A stretch of DNA of 64,000 nt, taken from NCBI RefSeq assembly GCF_014698935.1, contig NZ_JACVMN010000003.1:124001-188000 (forward strand), in the 5' to 3' direction. A program made the position numbers and the translations under genes. Position 1 is the stretch's first letter. The number at the start of each line of letters is the position of its first letter. Below the pieces are notes generated by a model. That model had not been told where the DNA came from, made no database searches, and was given only the letters and a program-made list of their open reading frames with translations. This document shows positions 32,559-40,542 of this stretch, piece after piece. The DNA is from Flagellimonas sp. S3867 (GTDB lineage: Bacteria; Bacteroidota; Bacteroidia; Flavobacteriales; Flavobacteriaceae).

Positions 32559-32943
32559 TTGGATCATCAAAAAGTATGAATCAATGTGGATTGAAGACCA
32601 ACTGCATTATTTGCAGAAACAACATTGGTCTTAGAGTTCTTTCAAATCTAGTCCGTAAAAAGAAGGAAGGAAATGATATATGTCACGTATAAAATAATTA
32701 GCTGGCATTGTGAACGGAGCACTTCATTTTGCAGATCAAATTGCAATATAAGTGATGGTTCAATTTCTTTGAAATAAACTATGTTTCTAGTGTCAATTTT
32801 GATTTTTTATGGCGATTTTCTATGTCTGATTAGAGACCATATGTTTGTGGGTAGAGGAAACTTTTTTTATTTGCCAATGTTAAATATGGTTGAATAGATG
32901 AAATTCCCTATTTTGTATGGAAACCAACTAGACTATTTAGCCT
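32559..32943. other. Intergenic region between patatin and bestrophin genes
   Basis: About 385 bases, very AT-rich. It holds the patatin operator and promoter (32643-32685). I find no gene, no tRNA and no hairpin I can support in the rest; the bestrophin promoter must lie in the last 200 bases but is not recognisable. Confidence 0.6.
32643..32685 (-). promoter_or_regulatory. FNR/FixK-like operator and -7 element for the patatin gene
   Basis: TGAT-ATAT-GTCA at 32674-32685 and TAGATTTG (perfect) on the minus strand at 32650-32643, 23 bases apart. The leader to the start codon is about 75 bases. Confidence 0.8.
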
Positions 32944-34047
32944 ATGTACACAAGACGAATATTCCCGATAAAGGGAGTAATCCGATGGACACGAAGACAT
33001 ATTTTTCTATTCCTGTTGATGGCCACTGTGCCCGTTTTTTTATTCGACATACTTCGTTGGAAATGGTTACACGTACCATGGCTACCTCTTGGGGTATTGG
33101 GCACCGCGGTTGCATTTATTGTCAGTTTTAAGAACAATGCATCTTACGATAGGCTTTGGGAGGCACGTAAAATATGGGGCGGTATTGTAAATGCCTCGCG
33201 TTCGTGGACTATCATGGTCAAAGATTTTATCACCAACGAACATGCAAAGAACAATAAGAGCGATGAAGGATTGCAAGAGGTGAAGCGAGAACTAGTGCAT
33301 CGCCATGTTGCTTGGTTGACAGCACTGCGTTATCAAATGCGGAAAGACAAGCCTTGGGAAATGCATTTGAAAAATTCAAAATCGAATAGCGAGTTTCGGG
33401 CTACCCAATACACAGTTTGCGAAGATACCATACCCATTGAAGAAGCAATTTCCCCATATATACCAAAACACGAAATAGACGAGGTTTTTGCTAAGGGAAA
33501 TCAAGCTTCACAATTATTGGGTATTCAATCCAGGCGATTGGGCGAACTGATGAACGATGGACTTATTGAAGATTTCCGACACATGGAAATGATGTCCATG
33601 CTAACCGAGTTTTACACGCTGCAAGGTAAAAGCGAGCGAATAAAGAATTTTCCGTACCCACGTCAGTTTGCGACCTTGAACTATGTTTTTGTTTGGATAT
33701 TCATTTTGCTTGTCCCATTTGGCATAATGGAGGGATTTGAGGTTATTGGTAATCGGGTGATTGAACATCTTGAGACCAACCCAGCGTATTTTGAGTTTAC
33801 CCAAAACCTACAGCTTTTTATTGGAAAGCACTTTGTTTGGTTTTCGATTCCATTTAGTGCACTGGTCTCGTGGGTTTTTCATACTATGGAGGCCATAGGG
33901 GAGAACACCGAAAATCCTTTTGAAGGAGGACCCAACGATGTGCCTATAACGGATTTAAGTAGGGGAATAGAAATCGATATCCGCCAATTGATCGATGATG
34001 ATGATATACCAGAACCTTACAAATGGCAAAACGATATTGTGATGTAA
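32944..34047 (+). CDS. Bestrophin family ion channel
   Basis: A protein of 367 residues. It has the UPF0187/bestrophin layout: N-terminal helices (RHIFLFLLMATVPVFLFDIL, PWLPLGVLGTAVAFIVSFKNNASYDRLWEARKIWGG), a cytosolic helical middle, then YVFVWIFILLVPFG and VWFSIPFSALVSWVFHTME, ending TENPFEGGPNDVPI, a bestrophin signature. Bacterial members are pentameric cation or anion channels. There is no FNR-like operator. It is an isolated gene. Confidence 0.88.
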   Translation: MYTRRIFPIKGVIRWTRRHIFLFLLMATVPVFLFDILRWKWLHVPWLPLGVLGTAVAFIVSFKNNASYDRLWEARKIWGGIVNASRSWTIMVKDFITNEHAKNNKSDEGLQEVKRELVHRHVAWLTALRYQMRKDKPWEMHLKNSKSNSEFRATQYTVCEDTIPIEEAISPYIPKHEIDEVFAKGNQASQLLGIQSRRLGELMNDGLIEDFRHMEMMSMLTEFYTLQGKSERIKNFPYPRQFATLNYVFVWIFILLVPFGIMEGFEVIGNRVIEHLETNPAYFEFTQNLQLFIGKHFVWFSIPFSALVSWVFHTMEAIGENTENPFEGGPNDVPITDLSRGIEIDIRQLIDDDDIPEPYKWQNDIVM

Positions 34048-34074
34048 TGTAGTTAAGTATTGTGGTTTTTGGAG

Positions 34075-34539
34075 CTAATCCATTGCATGCAGGATGGCTG
34101 CTTCATTTTCCAATATTGGACCAACTACTTCTAATTTTCTACCGCCTTTTTGCAGCAACTCCCTTGTGGGCATTTCAAAGACCCAATTAGGGTCATCACG
34201 TCCAACAATTTTGTAGTACTCAGATTTGCTCAGTCCGTAAACAAGTCTTCCAATACCACTCCAATAAATGGCGGAGGTACACATGGGACATGGTTCATCA
34301 CTAGTGTAAATGGAGCAGCTGTTTAAATGGACAAAATCAAATTTTTTACTGGCCTCGCGTATTAAATTGATTTCCGCATGGGCCAAGCAATCATTATCAG
34401 TGTTAATGGTATTTTCTCCTTTTAGGATAACCTCACCTTCTGCATTTACCAAAACACATCCGAAGGGGAGATTCCCATTGTTTTTGGATATTTTGGCTAT
34501 TTCTATGGCCAAGCGGACCAGTTTTTTATCATCTATCAT
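34075..34539 (-). CDS. Nucleoside/guanine deaminase (CMP/dCMP deaminase superfamily)
   Basis: A protein of 154 residues. The zinc motif H54-A-E56 (CLAHAEINLI) and PCPMC (C84, C87) are intact. The sequence after it, TSAIYWSGIGRLVYGLS, and the C-terminus resemble guanine deaminases of the GuaD type rather than the tRNA deaminase TadA, but substrate is not certain. The product would be xanthine from guanine. It is 57 bases downstream of the threonine dehydratase-like gene on the same strand. Confidence 0.82.
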   Translation of the reverse strand: MIDDKKLVRLAIEIAKISKNNGNLPFGCVLVNAEGEVILKGENTINTDNDCLAHAEINLIREASKKFDFVHLNSCSIYTSDEPCPMCTSAIYWSGIGRLVYGLSKSEYYKIVGRDDPNWVFEMPTRELLQKGGRKLEVVGPILENEAAILHAMD

Positions 34540-34596
34540 ATTTCTTTTTGTTGAAATCGAAATTTTACGTCATAATTTGAGTTGCCCAAACAAGCT

Positions 34597-35532
34597 TTAA
34601 AAGGGAAGGTTACCTAAATCTACATTCCCACCAGATATTATTACACCCACTTTTTTCCTTTGGAAGGTTTCCTTGTTTCGTATCAGAGCAGCTAAGGCAA
34701 CTGCACTTGAAGGTTCACATATAATTTTTAAATGCTCCCAAATTAATCGCATGGCATCTACGATTTCCTCTTCCGTTACTCGAATAATTTCAGCGACATA
34801 TTTTTGGATAATGGGAAAATTTCGATCACCCAATTGGGTCCGAAGTCCATCGGCAATGGTATTTGTGGCAGCATTGGTTTCAATAGTTCCACTTTGCAAC
34901 GAACGATAAGCATCGTCAACTTCAAAAGGTTCTCCACCAATGGTTTTACATTCTTTGCCAAAGTAATTGACTGCCAAGGCAGTTCCTGCAATCAGTCCAC
35001 CCCCGCCTACGGGAGTACATACAACATCTAAATCGGGATATTGTTCCAACAATTCCTTGCACGCCGTTCCTTGTCCTAAAATAACTTCATCATCATTAGA
35101 AGGATGGATGAAGGTTGCTCCTTCCCGCTGTTCAATTTCTTTAGTGGCATTTTCCCTTGCGGTCAAATTGGGTTCGCATTCGGTTATGATACCTCCATAT
35201 CCTTTTACAGCATTTTTTTTAACCTGCGGGGCATTGTTCGGCATTACAATGAATGCTTTGACCCCCAAACTTTGTGCAGCTAGGGAAAGTGCTTGAGCAA
35301 AATTTCCGGAAGAATGGGTAACCACCCCATTTTGTCGTTGCGCATCGGATAATTGCATGATGGCATTTGTGGCTCCCCGCATTTTAAATGCGCCCATTTT
35401 TTGAAAGTTCTCACATTTAAAAAACACTTGGGCGCCTATACGTTCATTAATAAGTCTTGAAGTAAGTATTGGAGTATTGTGAATAAACGGTTTTATGCGC
35501 TGATGGCATTCGATAAGTTGTTGCTTCTCCAT
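34597..35532 (-). CDS. PLP-dependent threonine/serine dehydratase or serine racemase
   Basis: A protein of 311 residues, fold type II. The PLP lysine is K50 in KMGAFKMRGA; HSSGNFAQALS binds the substrate carboxylate; VGGGGLIAG binds the PLP phosphate. No C-terminal ACT regulatory domain is present, as in catabolic threonine dehydratase and serine racemase. The reaction is threonine to 2-oxobutyrate and ammonia, or serine isomerisation and dehydration. Sequence alone does not decide. No FNR-like operator precedes it. Confidence 0.85.
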   Translation of the reverse strand: MEKQQLIECHQRIKPFIHNTPILTSRLINERIGAQVFFKCENFQKMGAFKMRGATNAIMQLSDAQRQNGVVTHSSGNFAQALSLAAQSLGVKAFIVMPNNAPQVKKNAVKGYGGIITECEPNLTARENATKEIEQREGATFIHPSNDDEVILGQGTACKELLEQYPDLDVVCTPVGGGGLIAGTALAVNYFGKECKTIGGEPFEVDDAYRSLQSGTIETNAATNTIADGLRTQLGDRNFPIIQKYVAEIIRVTEEEIVDAMRLIWEHLKIICEPSSAVALAALIRNKETFQRKKVGVIISGGNVDLGNLPF

Positions 35533-35635
35533 TGGGTTTTTATGCGTTGTTCAAGCTAAAACAATACATAAATATAAGGATGATGTGAAGATTCTGTTTT
35601 AATTCACCATAAATAAACCCTATGCGAATATAAAG

Positions 35636-36538
35636 TTAATTGGATACCGTGTTTTCTTCTTCCTCCCAGTCGTTTGATACGCCCTCCATTCCCAATTCAG
35701 GGATGACCAACAACGGTATTTGCGTATGGAATGCGGTACGTTTTACCACAGGTTCACGAGTCATTTTTTCCATATAACTGTGCTGATAGTTCAAGAGTGC
35801 CAATAGGTGTATGTCTAACTCCTGAGAGAATATTTCCAAGGTTTGGGAAACAGAATTGAGCTCTGAAACGGTGTGCACATAATGTTCGGTGCCTTCCAGA
35901 TAACGTCTCAGCATATTTAGGTTGAATTGTTGAAGTTCCGATAATGCCTTGATGCCATATTGAACATGTACTATACGAATAGTTGCCTGGAACATATTTG
36001 CCAGTTCCAATAATGGATAGAGCTCGGATGAGGTATAGAATCGGTTAAAGTCCGTTGCAAATGCAATTTCTGAAGGTGTTACAAATGCAAAATGTTGTGG
36101 GATGGCCAAAACTGGACACTTTTTGGAACTCTTGATAATTCGGACGGTATTACTACCCATAAAAACTTCATCAATGCCCGACGCCCCCTTGGTTCCAGTA
36201 ACAATTAATTGAATGCCTTCGGAGTCCACAATATCTGTTACCTCATCTACCAATAAATTAAAAGATGAAATGGTCTTGAACTTATGGTTTGTATTACGGT
36301 ATTTACGCTTAACGCGGTCAACTGTTTTTTTTAACCCTTCCTCAGAAGCATTTCTAACAGCATCCACCACCCTTATGCCATCTATCATTTTTGCCATAAA
36401 ACGACTACTGGGAATGACAGGGGTATACGTGTTGAGCAAATAAAAGGTGCAGCTTTTTTTTCGGAACAATTGCATGGCGTAGTCAATTGCGTTCCAAGAG
36501 TTCTCTGAAAAATCCGTAGGTATTAAAATCTTTTGCAT
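35636..36538 (-). CDS. Universal stress protein, two Usp domains (USP 9)
   Basis: A protein of 300 residues. It begins KILIPTDFSENSWNAIDYA; loop TGTKGASGIDEVFMGSN (Thr replaces the usual Met before GTKG). An acidic C-terminal tail (DWEEEENTV) is unique among the window's USPs. It is a close relative of USP 4. It stands alone next to the FNR-like regulator gene and has an ideal FNR-like promoter. Confidence 0.9.
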   Translation of the reverse strand: MQKILIPTDFSENSWNAIDYAMQLFRKKSCTFYLLNTYTPVIPSSRFMAKMIDGIRVVDAVRNASEEGLKKTVDRVKRKYRNTNHKFKTISSFNLLVDEVTDIVDSEGIQLIVTGTKGASGIDEVFMGSNTVRIIKSSKKCPVLAIPQHFAFVTPSEIAFATDFNRFYTSSELYPLLELANMFQATIRIVHVQYGIKALSELQQFNLNMLRRYLEGTEHYVHTVSELNSVSQTLEIFSQELDIHLLALLNYQHSYMEKMTREPVVKRTAFHTQIPLLVIPELGMEGVSNDWEEEENTVSN

Positions 36539-36560
36539 TCCTTTTCTAATAAAGATGGAA

Positions 36561-36603
36561 TAAAAGTAAATCGATGCGCAAGGGAATACTATGACAAATG
36601 TCA
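36561..36603 (-). promoter_or_regulatory. FNR/FixK-like operator and -7 element for USP 9
   Basis: TGAC-AAAT-GTCA at 36592-36603 and TACTTTTA on the minus strand at 36568-36561, 23 bases apart. It is located in the gap just after the FNR-like gene. Confidence 0.85.
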
Positions 36604-36622
36604 GCTTTTGGAATAATCGGGT

Positions 36623-37312
36623 TTAGAAGCCCTCGACCAATTCGGCAAGTTTGCGTTCCTCTTTGATACCTATTCTTTTGCCAGAGGTATGTATCAATCC
36701 TTTTTTCTTGAAGTCGGAGATGATTCGGATGGCAGATTCGGTTGCTGTTCCTACCACATTGGAAATATCTTCTCGTGATAAGGTGAGAGCCAAGAAGCCT
36801 TCCTCATCCTCACCAAAATTGTTTTTAAGATATAAGAATGCCTCGGCAATGCGTTGCTTTACGGTTTTTTGTGAAATATTGACGATTACATCATCCGCCT
36901 CCTTAAGGTCATGCGCCATATGACGCAATACTTCCAGGGTAAAGTTTGGATTTTTCTGTAATGTATGAACAATAGTTTCTTTCGGAATAAAGCAAACCTC
37001 CATATCGTTAATGGCAATTGCGGATAGATTGGTAGATTCTTCAGCAATTACAGAGCGTTGACCTATGACCTCACCTTTGGTGGCCAATTTTACAATCTGG
37101 TCTTTTCCATTGGAGCTCAATTTAGAGAGTTTGGAAACTCCATTACGAACACAATAAACACCGTTTAATTTATCACCTTCCTGAAAAAGAGGTTGTCCCT
37201 TTTTGATTTTTTTGGTGGTTTTGGTGTCCGATACTTTATTTAACTCCTCTTTGCTCATGGCCCTAAGGGAGTTGAACTGCCTAATGATACAATTTTCGCA
37301 TCTGCTCTCCAT
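36623..37312 (-). CDS. FNR-like transcriptional regulator with four cysteines
   Basis: A protein of 229 residues: N-terminal RCENCIIRQF (C5, C8), a cyclic-nucleotide-fold sensor (about 20-140), dimer helix, and Crp HTH (about 150-225). It has exactly four cysteines: C5, C8, C54 (VYCVRNG) and C107 (MEVCFIPKE). C107 aligns with the E. coli FNR cluster ligand C122 (VCEIPFE), and C5/C8 resemble C20/C23, but the third FNR cysteine (C29) is absent; C54 could replace it. The recognition helix TATESAIRIISDF keeps FNR Glu209 and Arg213 but not Ser212. It is divergent from ccoI with a shared operator. An Fe-S oxygen or NO sensor is likely but unproven. Confidence 0.88.
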   Translation of the reverse strand: MESRCENCIIRQFNSLRAMSKEELNKVSDTKTTKKIKKGQPLFQEGDKLNGVYCVRNGVSKLSKLSSNGKDQIVKLATKGEVIGQRSVIAEESTNLSAIAINDMEVCFIPKETIVHTLQKNPNFTLEVLRHMAHDLKEADDVIVNISQKTVKQRIAEAFLYLKNNFGEDEEGFLALTLSREDISNVVGTATESAIRIISDFKKKGLIHTSGKRIGIKEERKLAELVEGF

Positions 37313-37337
37313 AACACTTTAATTTACCCGAATACGG

Positions 37338-37411
37338 CAAAATTAGACCTAACAGCATAAATAGGAACTGATAAATGTCATGTTTTTTCACCAAAATGCT
37401 AGTCAAATTTG
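37338..37411. promoter_or_regulatory. Shared bidirectional FNR/FixK-like operator for the fnr-like gene and ccoI
   Basis: The operator TGAT-AAAT-GTCA is at 37369-37380. On the minus strand TAATTTTG (perfect) lies at 37345-37338 for the regulator; on the plus strand CAAATTTG (7 of 8) lies at 37404-37411 for ccoI. Both spacings are 23 bases, implying autoregulation. Confidence 0.85.
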
Positions 37412-37426
37412 CATCAGGTAAAGCAA

Positions 37427-39805
37427 ATGTACATGGCAAACATGATATGTTACCATTGTGGTGACCAATGTAGTAAGACCAAGATTTCTTTTGATGAAAA
37501 GGATTTCTGCTGCAATGGTTGCAAAACGGTGTACGAAATATTCACCTCCAACGGACTGTCCAAATTCTACGATTTGGAGGCTAGGGCGGGTATGACCCCC
37601 AATGCAGTTCCAAAAAAATATGACTTTCTCGAGAATGAAGAAATTGTTGATCAGCTTGTAGAGTTCGATGAGGAAGGTGTACAGGTGGTGAACCTGAGCA
37701 TTCCGAATATACACTGCAGCTCATGCATCTGGGTATTGGAAAATTTGAACCGATTACACCCTTCCATTAAAAATTCCCAAGTCGATTTTCCAAAAAAGAC
37801 CATACGGGTTACTTATGATGTTGCGGATTTTTCATTGAAGGCATTGGTAATGCTTTTGGGGAGCATTGGCTATGAACCCTACATTTCCCTGGAAGAATTC
37901 AACAAAAAGGATCAAACAAAGGATCGGTCACTAATTTATAAATTGGGCGTGGCAGGTTTTGCCTTCGGCAACGTAATGTTGCTTTCATTTCCAGAATATT
38001 TTGAAGTAGAGGAATTTTGGCTGAACCAATATAAACTGGTATTTCGCTGGTTGATGTTTGCTTTTTCGCTTCCTGTGGTATTGTATGCCGCCCAAGATTA
38101 TTTCCTATCTGCAATTAAGGGATTACGTTCCAAACTCTTAAATATTGATGTACCCATTGCACTAGGGGTATTGACCTTGTTTCTGCGAAGCACAGCCGAT
38201 ATTATTTTTGATTTGGGTTCGGGTTTTTTCGATAGTTTGACCGGTTTAGTGTTCTTTCTTTTGCTCGGGAAATTCTTTCAACAAAAAACCTATTCCTTCC
38301 TTTCCTTTGAACGGGATTACAAATCGTATTTCCCAATTGCGGTAACCAGATTGGGTACTGATGGCAAAGAGGAAAGTGTACAAGTATATAAAATAAAGGT
38401 CGGAGACCGATTACTGATACGGAACCAGGAAATTATTCCAGTTGATTGTATTTTGATCAAGGGTGCCGCAGAAATCGATTACAGTTTTGTAACAGGTGAA
38501 TCCCAAGCCATTTTTAAGGAATCCGGAGATAAACTTTTTGCTGGAGGCAAGCAACTTTCAGGAGTTCTTGAAGTTGAGGTGCTAAAATCAGTTTCACAAA
38601 GCTATTTGACCGAATTATGGGGGAATTCTGTTTTCCAGAAAGACAAAGTATCCGATTTTCAGTCATTGACCGATAGCATCGGCAAGCGTTTTACAATGGC
38701 CGTATTGACCATTGCCATAGTGGCGAGCATTTTTTGGTTGTTCTATCAACCCAATATGGTGCTCAACGTTTTTACAGCGGTTTTGATAATCGCCTGCCCC
38801 TGTGCCATAGCACTTGCTGCTCCGTTTACACTTGGGAACATGCTTCGCATATTTGGAAAACATGGATTTTATTTAAAAAATGCCAATGTAATCGAAAGAT
38901 TGTCCAAAGTCGATACCGCAATTTTTGACAAAACAGGAACGATAACTACATCAAATAAGGATGTCGTCAGTTACGAAGGAATAGCATTAACGGACGAGGA
39001 AAAGGCTTTACTAAAGACCACCTTGCGAGCATCCAATCATCCATTAAGCAGGTCTTTATATAACATTTTAAAATCCAATGATATTGAAACCTTGGATGAA
39101 TTTCAGGAGCAGACCGGTTTGGGTATCGAAGGTAGAAGTAAGGAACATAGTATTAAAGTAGGTTCGGCCGCCTATGTTGGAAAGGAAACCAATGCAACCC
39201 ATGCAAATACTTCAGTTTATGTTAGTTCCGATGAAGATTTTAAAGGTCGATTTGTATTCCAAAACAAATACCGCGAAAGTGTGGAAGAATTGTTCCATGA
39301 ACTTGGGAAATCGATGGATATTGGAATTCTATCCGGGGATAATGATGGAGAGAAAAAACGGTTACAAAAATTGCTGCCCGGTAAAACCAGATTGTTGTTT
39401 AATCAAAAACCCAAGGACAAGCTGGAATATATCGCTCGATTACAAGAATCAAACCAGGTAATGATGGTCGGTGACGGTCTTAACGATGCAGGCGCATTGG
39501 CCCAAAGTGATGTGGGAATTGCGATTTCTGAGGACATCAATGTTTTTTCGCCAGCCTGTGATGCCATATTGGATGCTTCAAACTTTAGCAAGTTGCCGGT
39601 CTTTGCCAGTCTTTCACAGAAGGCTGTCAAAATCATAAAAATGAGCTTCATTCTTTCCCTGTGTTACAATCTTGTTGGACTCTACTTTGCGGTAACGGGG
39701 CAGTTGCAACCCGTTGTGGCAGCTATTTTAATGCCCTTGAGTTCTATCAGCATTGTGGTGTTCACTACCCTCATGACAAATTTGCTCGGAAAAAAACTAA
39801 ACTAA
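37427..39805 (+). CDS. ccoI: Copper-translocating P1B-type ATPase CcoI (FixI)
   Basis: About 792 residues from the ATG at 37427 (37433 is an alternative; an upstream TTG at 37409 is within the -7 element). An N-terminal Cys-rich segment (CYHCGDQC, CCNGCKTVYE), an HMA domain with C97/C100 (HCSSC), eight helices, metal-site CPC (457-459), phosphorylation D501 in DKTGTIT, and GDGLNDAGAL. It exports Cu+ for assembly of the cbb3 oxidase CuB centre. It is the first gene of the oxidase locus and shares its operator with the FNR-like regulator. Confidence 0.93.
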   Translation: MYMANMICYHCGDQCSKTKISFDEKDFCCNGCKTVYEIFTSNGLSKFYDLEARAGMTPNAVPKKYDFLENEEIVDQLVEFDEEGVQVVNLSIPNIHCSSCIWVLENLNRLHPSIKNSQVDFPKKTIRVTYDVADFSLKALVMLLGSIGYEPYISLEEFNKKDQTKDRSLIYKLGVAGFAFGNVMLLSFPEYFEVEEFWLNQYKLVFRWLMFAFSLPVVLYAAQDYFLSAIKGLRSKLLNIDVPIALGVLTLFLRSTADIIFDLGSGFFDSLTGLVFFLLLGKFFQQKTYSFLSFERDYKSYFPIAVTRLGTDGKEESVQVYKIKVGDRLLIRNQEIIPVDCILIKGAAEIDYSFVTGESQAIFKESGDKLFAGGKQLSGVLEVEVLKSVSQSYLTELWGNSVFQKDKVSDFQSLTDSIGKRFTMAVLTIAIVASIFWLFYQPNMVLNVFTAVLIIACPCAIALAAPFTLGNMLRIFGKHGFYLKNANVIERLSKVDTAIFDKTGTITTSNKDVVSYEGIALTDEEKALLKTTLRASNHPLSRSLYNILKSNDIETLDEFQEQTGLGIEGRSKEHSIKVGSAAYVGKETNATHANTSVYVSSDEDFKGRFVFQNKYRESVEELFHELGKSMDIGILSGDNDGEKKRLQKLLPGKTRLLFNQKPKDKLEYIARLQESNQVMMVGDGLNDAGALAQSDVGIAISEDINVFSPACDAILDASNFSKLPVFASLSQKAVKIIKMSFILSLCYNLVGLYFAVTGQLQPVVAAILMPLSSISIVVFTTLMTNLLGKKLN

Positions 39806-39809
39806 AACT

Positions 39810-40271
39810 ATGGCGATATCGATGAAAATGATTGAAAATATTAAAGAAAAAGTAAGGCCCAATTTATTGGCCATTAGCATAGGAGTTGTGTATTTGTGGT
39901 TTGGGAGTCTTAAGTTTTTCCCCAGTTTGAGTCCGGCCGAAGGATTGGCTAAAAACACAATCCATGAACTAACTTTTGGATTTTTACCAGATTCACTTTC
40001 CATTGTCCTATTGGCAATTATGGAGGTAGGGATTGGTATTTGCTTGCTGCTCAATATCTGGAGAAAACAGACAATTATAGTGGCATTGTTCCATATGGCT
40101 TTGACATTTGCGCCCTTAGTGCTGTTTCCTTACGAATCATTTCAAGAGCCACCTTTGGTACCGACACTTTTGGGACAATATATAGGAAAGAATTTCATTA
40201 TTGTGGCTGCCCTTTTATCCCTGATGCAAAAGCAGTCAATGTCAACATCCATAATTAAAGACAAAAGCTGA
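39810..40271 (+). CDS. DoxX/YkgB-like small membrane protein
   Basis: A protein of 153 residues with four hydrophobic helices. LLAISIGVVYLWFGSLKFFPSLSPAEGLAKNTI and the later APLVLFPYESFQEPP are reminiscent of DoxX-like or YkgB/DUF417 membrane proteins, which have no firm function, although DoxX names a quinol oxidase subunit in archaea. It lies four bases after ccoI and is probably cotranscribed. A role with the oxidase is inferred from position only. Confidence 0.7.
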   Translation: MAISMKMIENIKEKVRPNLLAISIGVVYLWFGSLKFFPSLSPAEGLAKNTIHELTFGFLPDSLSIVLLAIMEVGIGICLLLNIWRKQTIIVALFHMALTFAPLVLFPYESFQEPPLVPTLLGQYIGKNFIIVAALLSLMQKQSMSTSIIKDKS

Positions 40272-40311
40272 TATATGTCATTTTTTACAAGAAACCATCA
40301 AAGTAGTTTTA
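40269..40311 (+). promoter_or_regulatory. FNR/FixK-like operator and -7 element for ccoS-ccoNOQP
   Basis: TGAT-ATAT-GTCA at 40269-40280, overlapping the preceding stop codon, and TAGTTTTA at 40304-40311, 23 bases later. The start is predicted near 40316, 15 bases before ccoS. Confidence 0.85.
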
Positions 40312-40330
40312 CCCCCAGATTAGATTAGGT

Positions 40331-40540
40331 ATGAGTGTTATATACGTGTTGTTGGCAATCAGCATAAGTGTAGCGATTGTTTTTTTTGCAGCCTTTGTCC
40401 TTTCAGTAAGAAACGGACAATACGATGACTCCTATACCCCTTCCGTACGAATGCTTTTTGAAGATGAACTACTTCCCGATTTGGATGAGGACATTCCGGA
40501 AAATCAAGAAATCAAACAAACTGAAAGTACAAACCAATAA
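40331..40540 (+). CDS. ccoS: cbb3-type oxidase assembly protein CcoS
   Basis: A protein of 69 residues: one N-terminal membrane helix (residues 2-25), then GQYDDSYTPSVRMLFEDE, the conserved CcoS region where the stretch after the helix links copper delivery to the enzyme, and an acidic tail. It is needed for cofactor insertion into CcoN in other species. It is two bases upstream of ccoNO and downstream of its own FNR-like promoter. Confidence 0.9.
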   Translation: MSVIYVLLAISISVAIVFFAAFVLSVRNGQYDDSYTPSVRMLFEDELLPDLDEDIPENQEIKQTESTNQ

Positions 40541-40542
40541 AT

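Noticed and set aside
39810-40271. Quinol oxidase subunit DoxX proper
   Set aside because: Only a general four-helix similarity; no basis to name it as an oxidase subunit.
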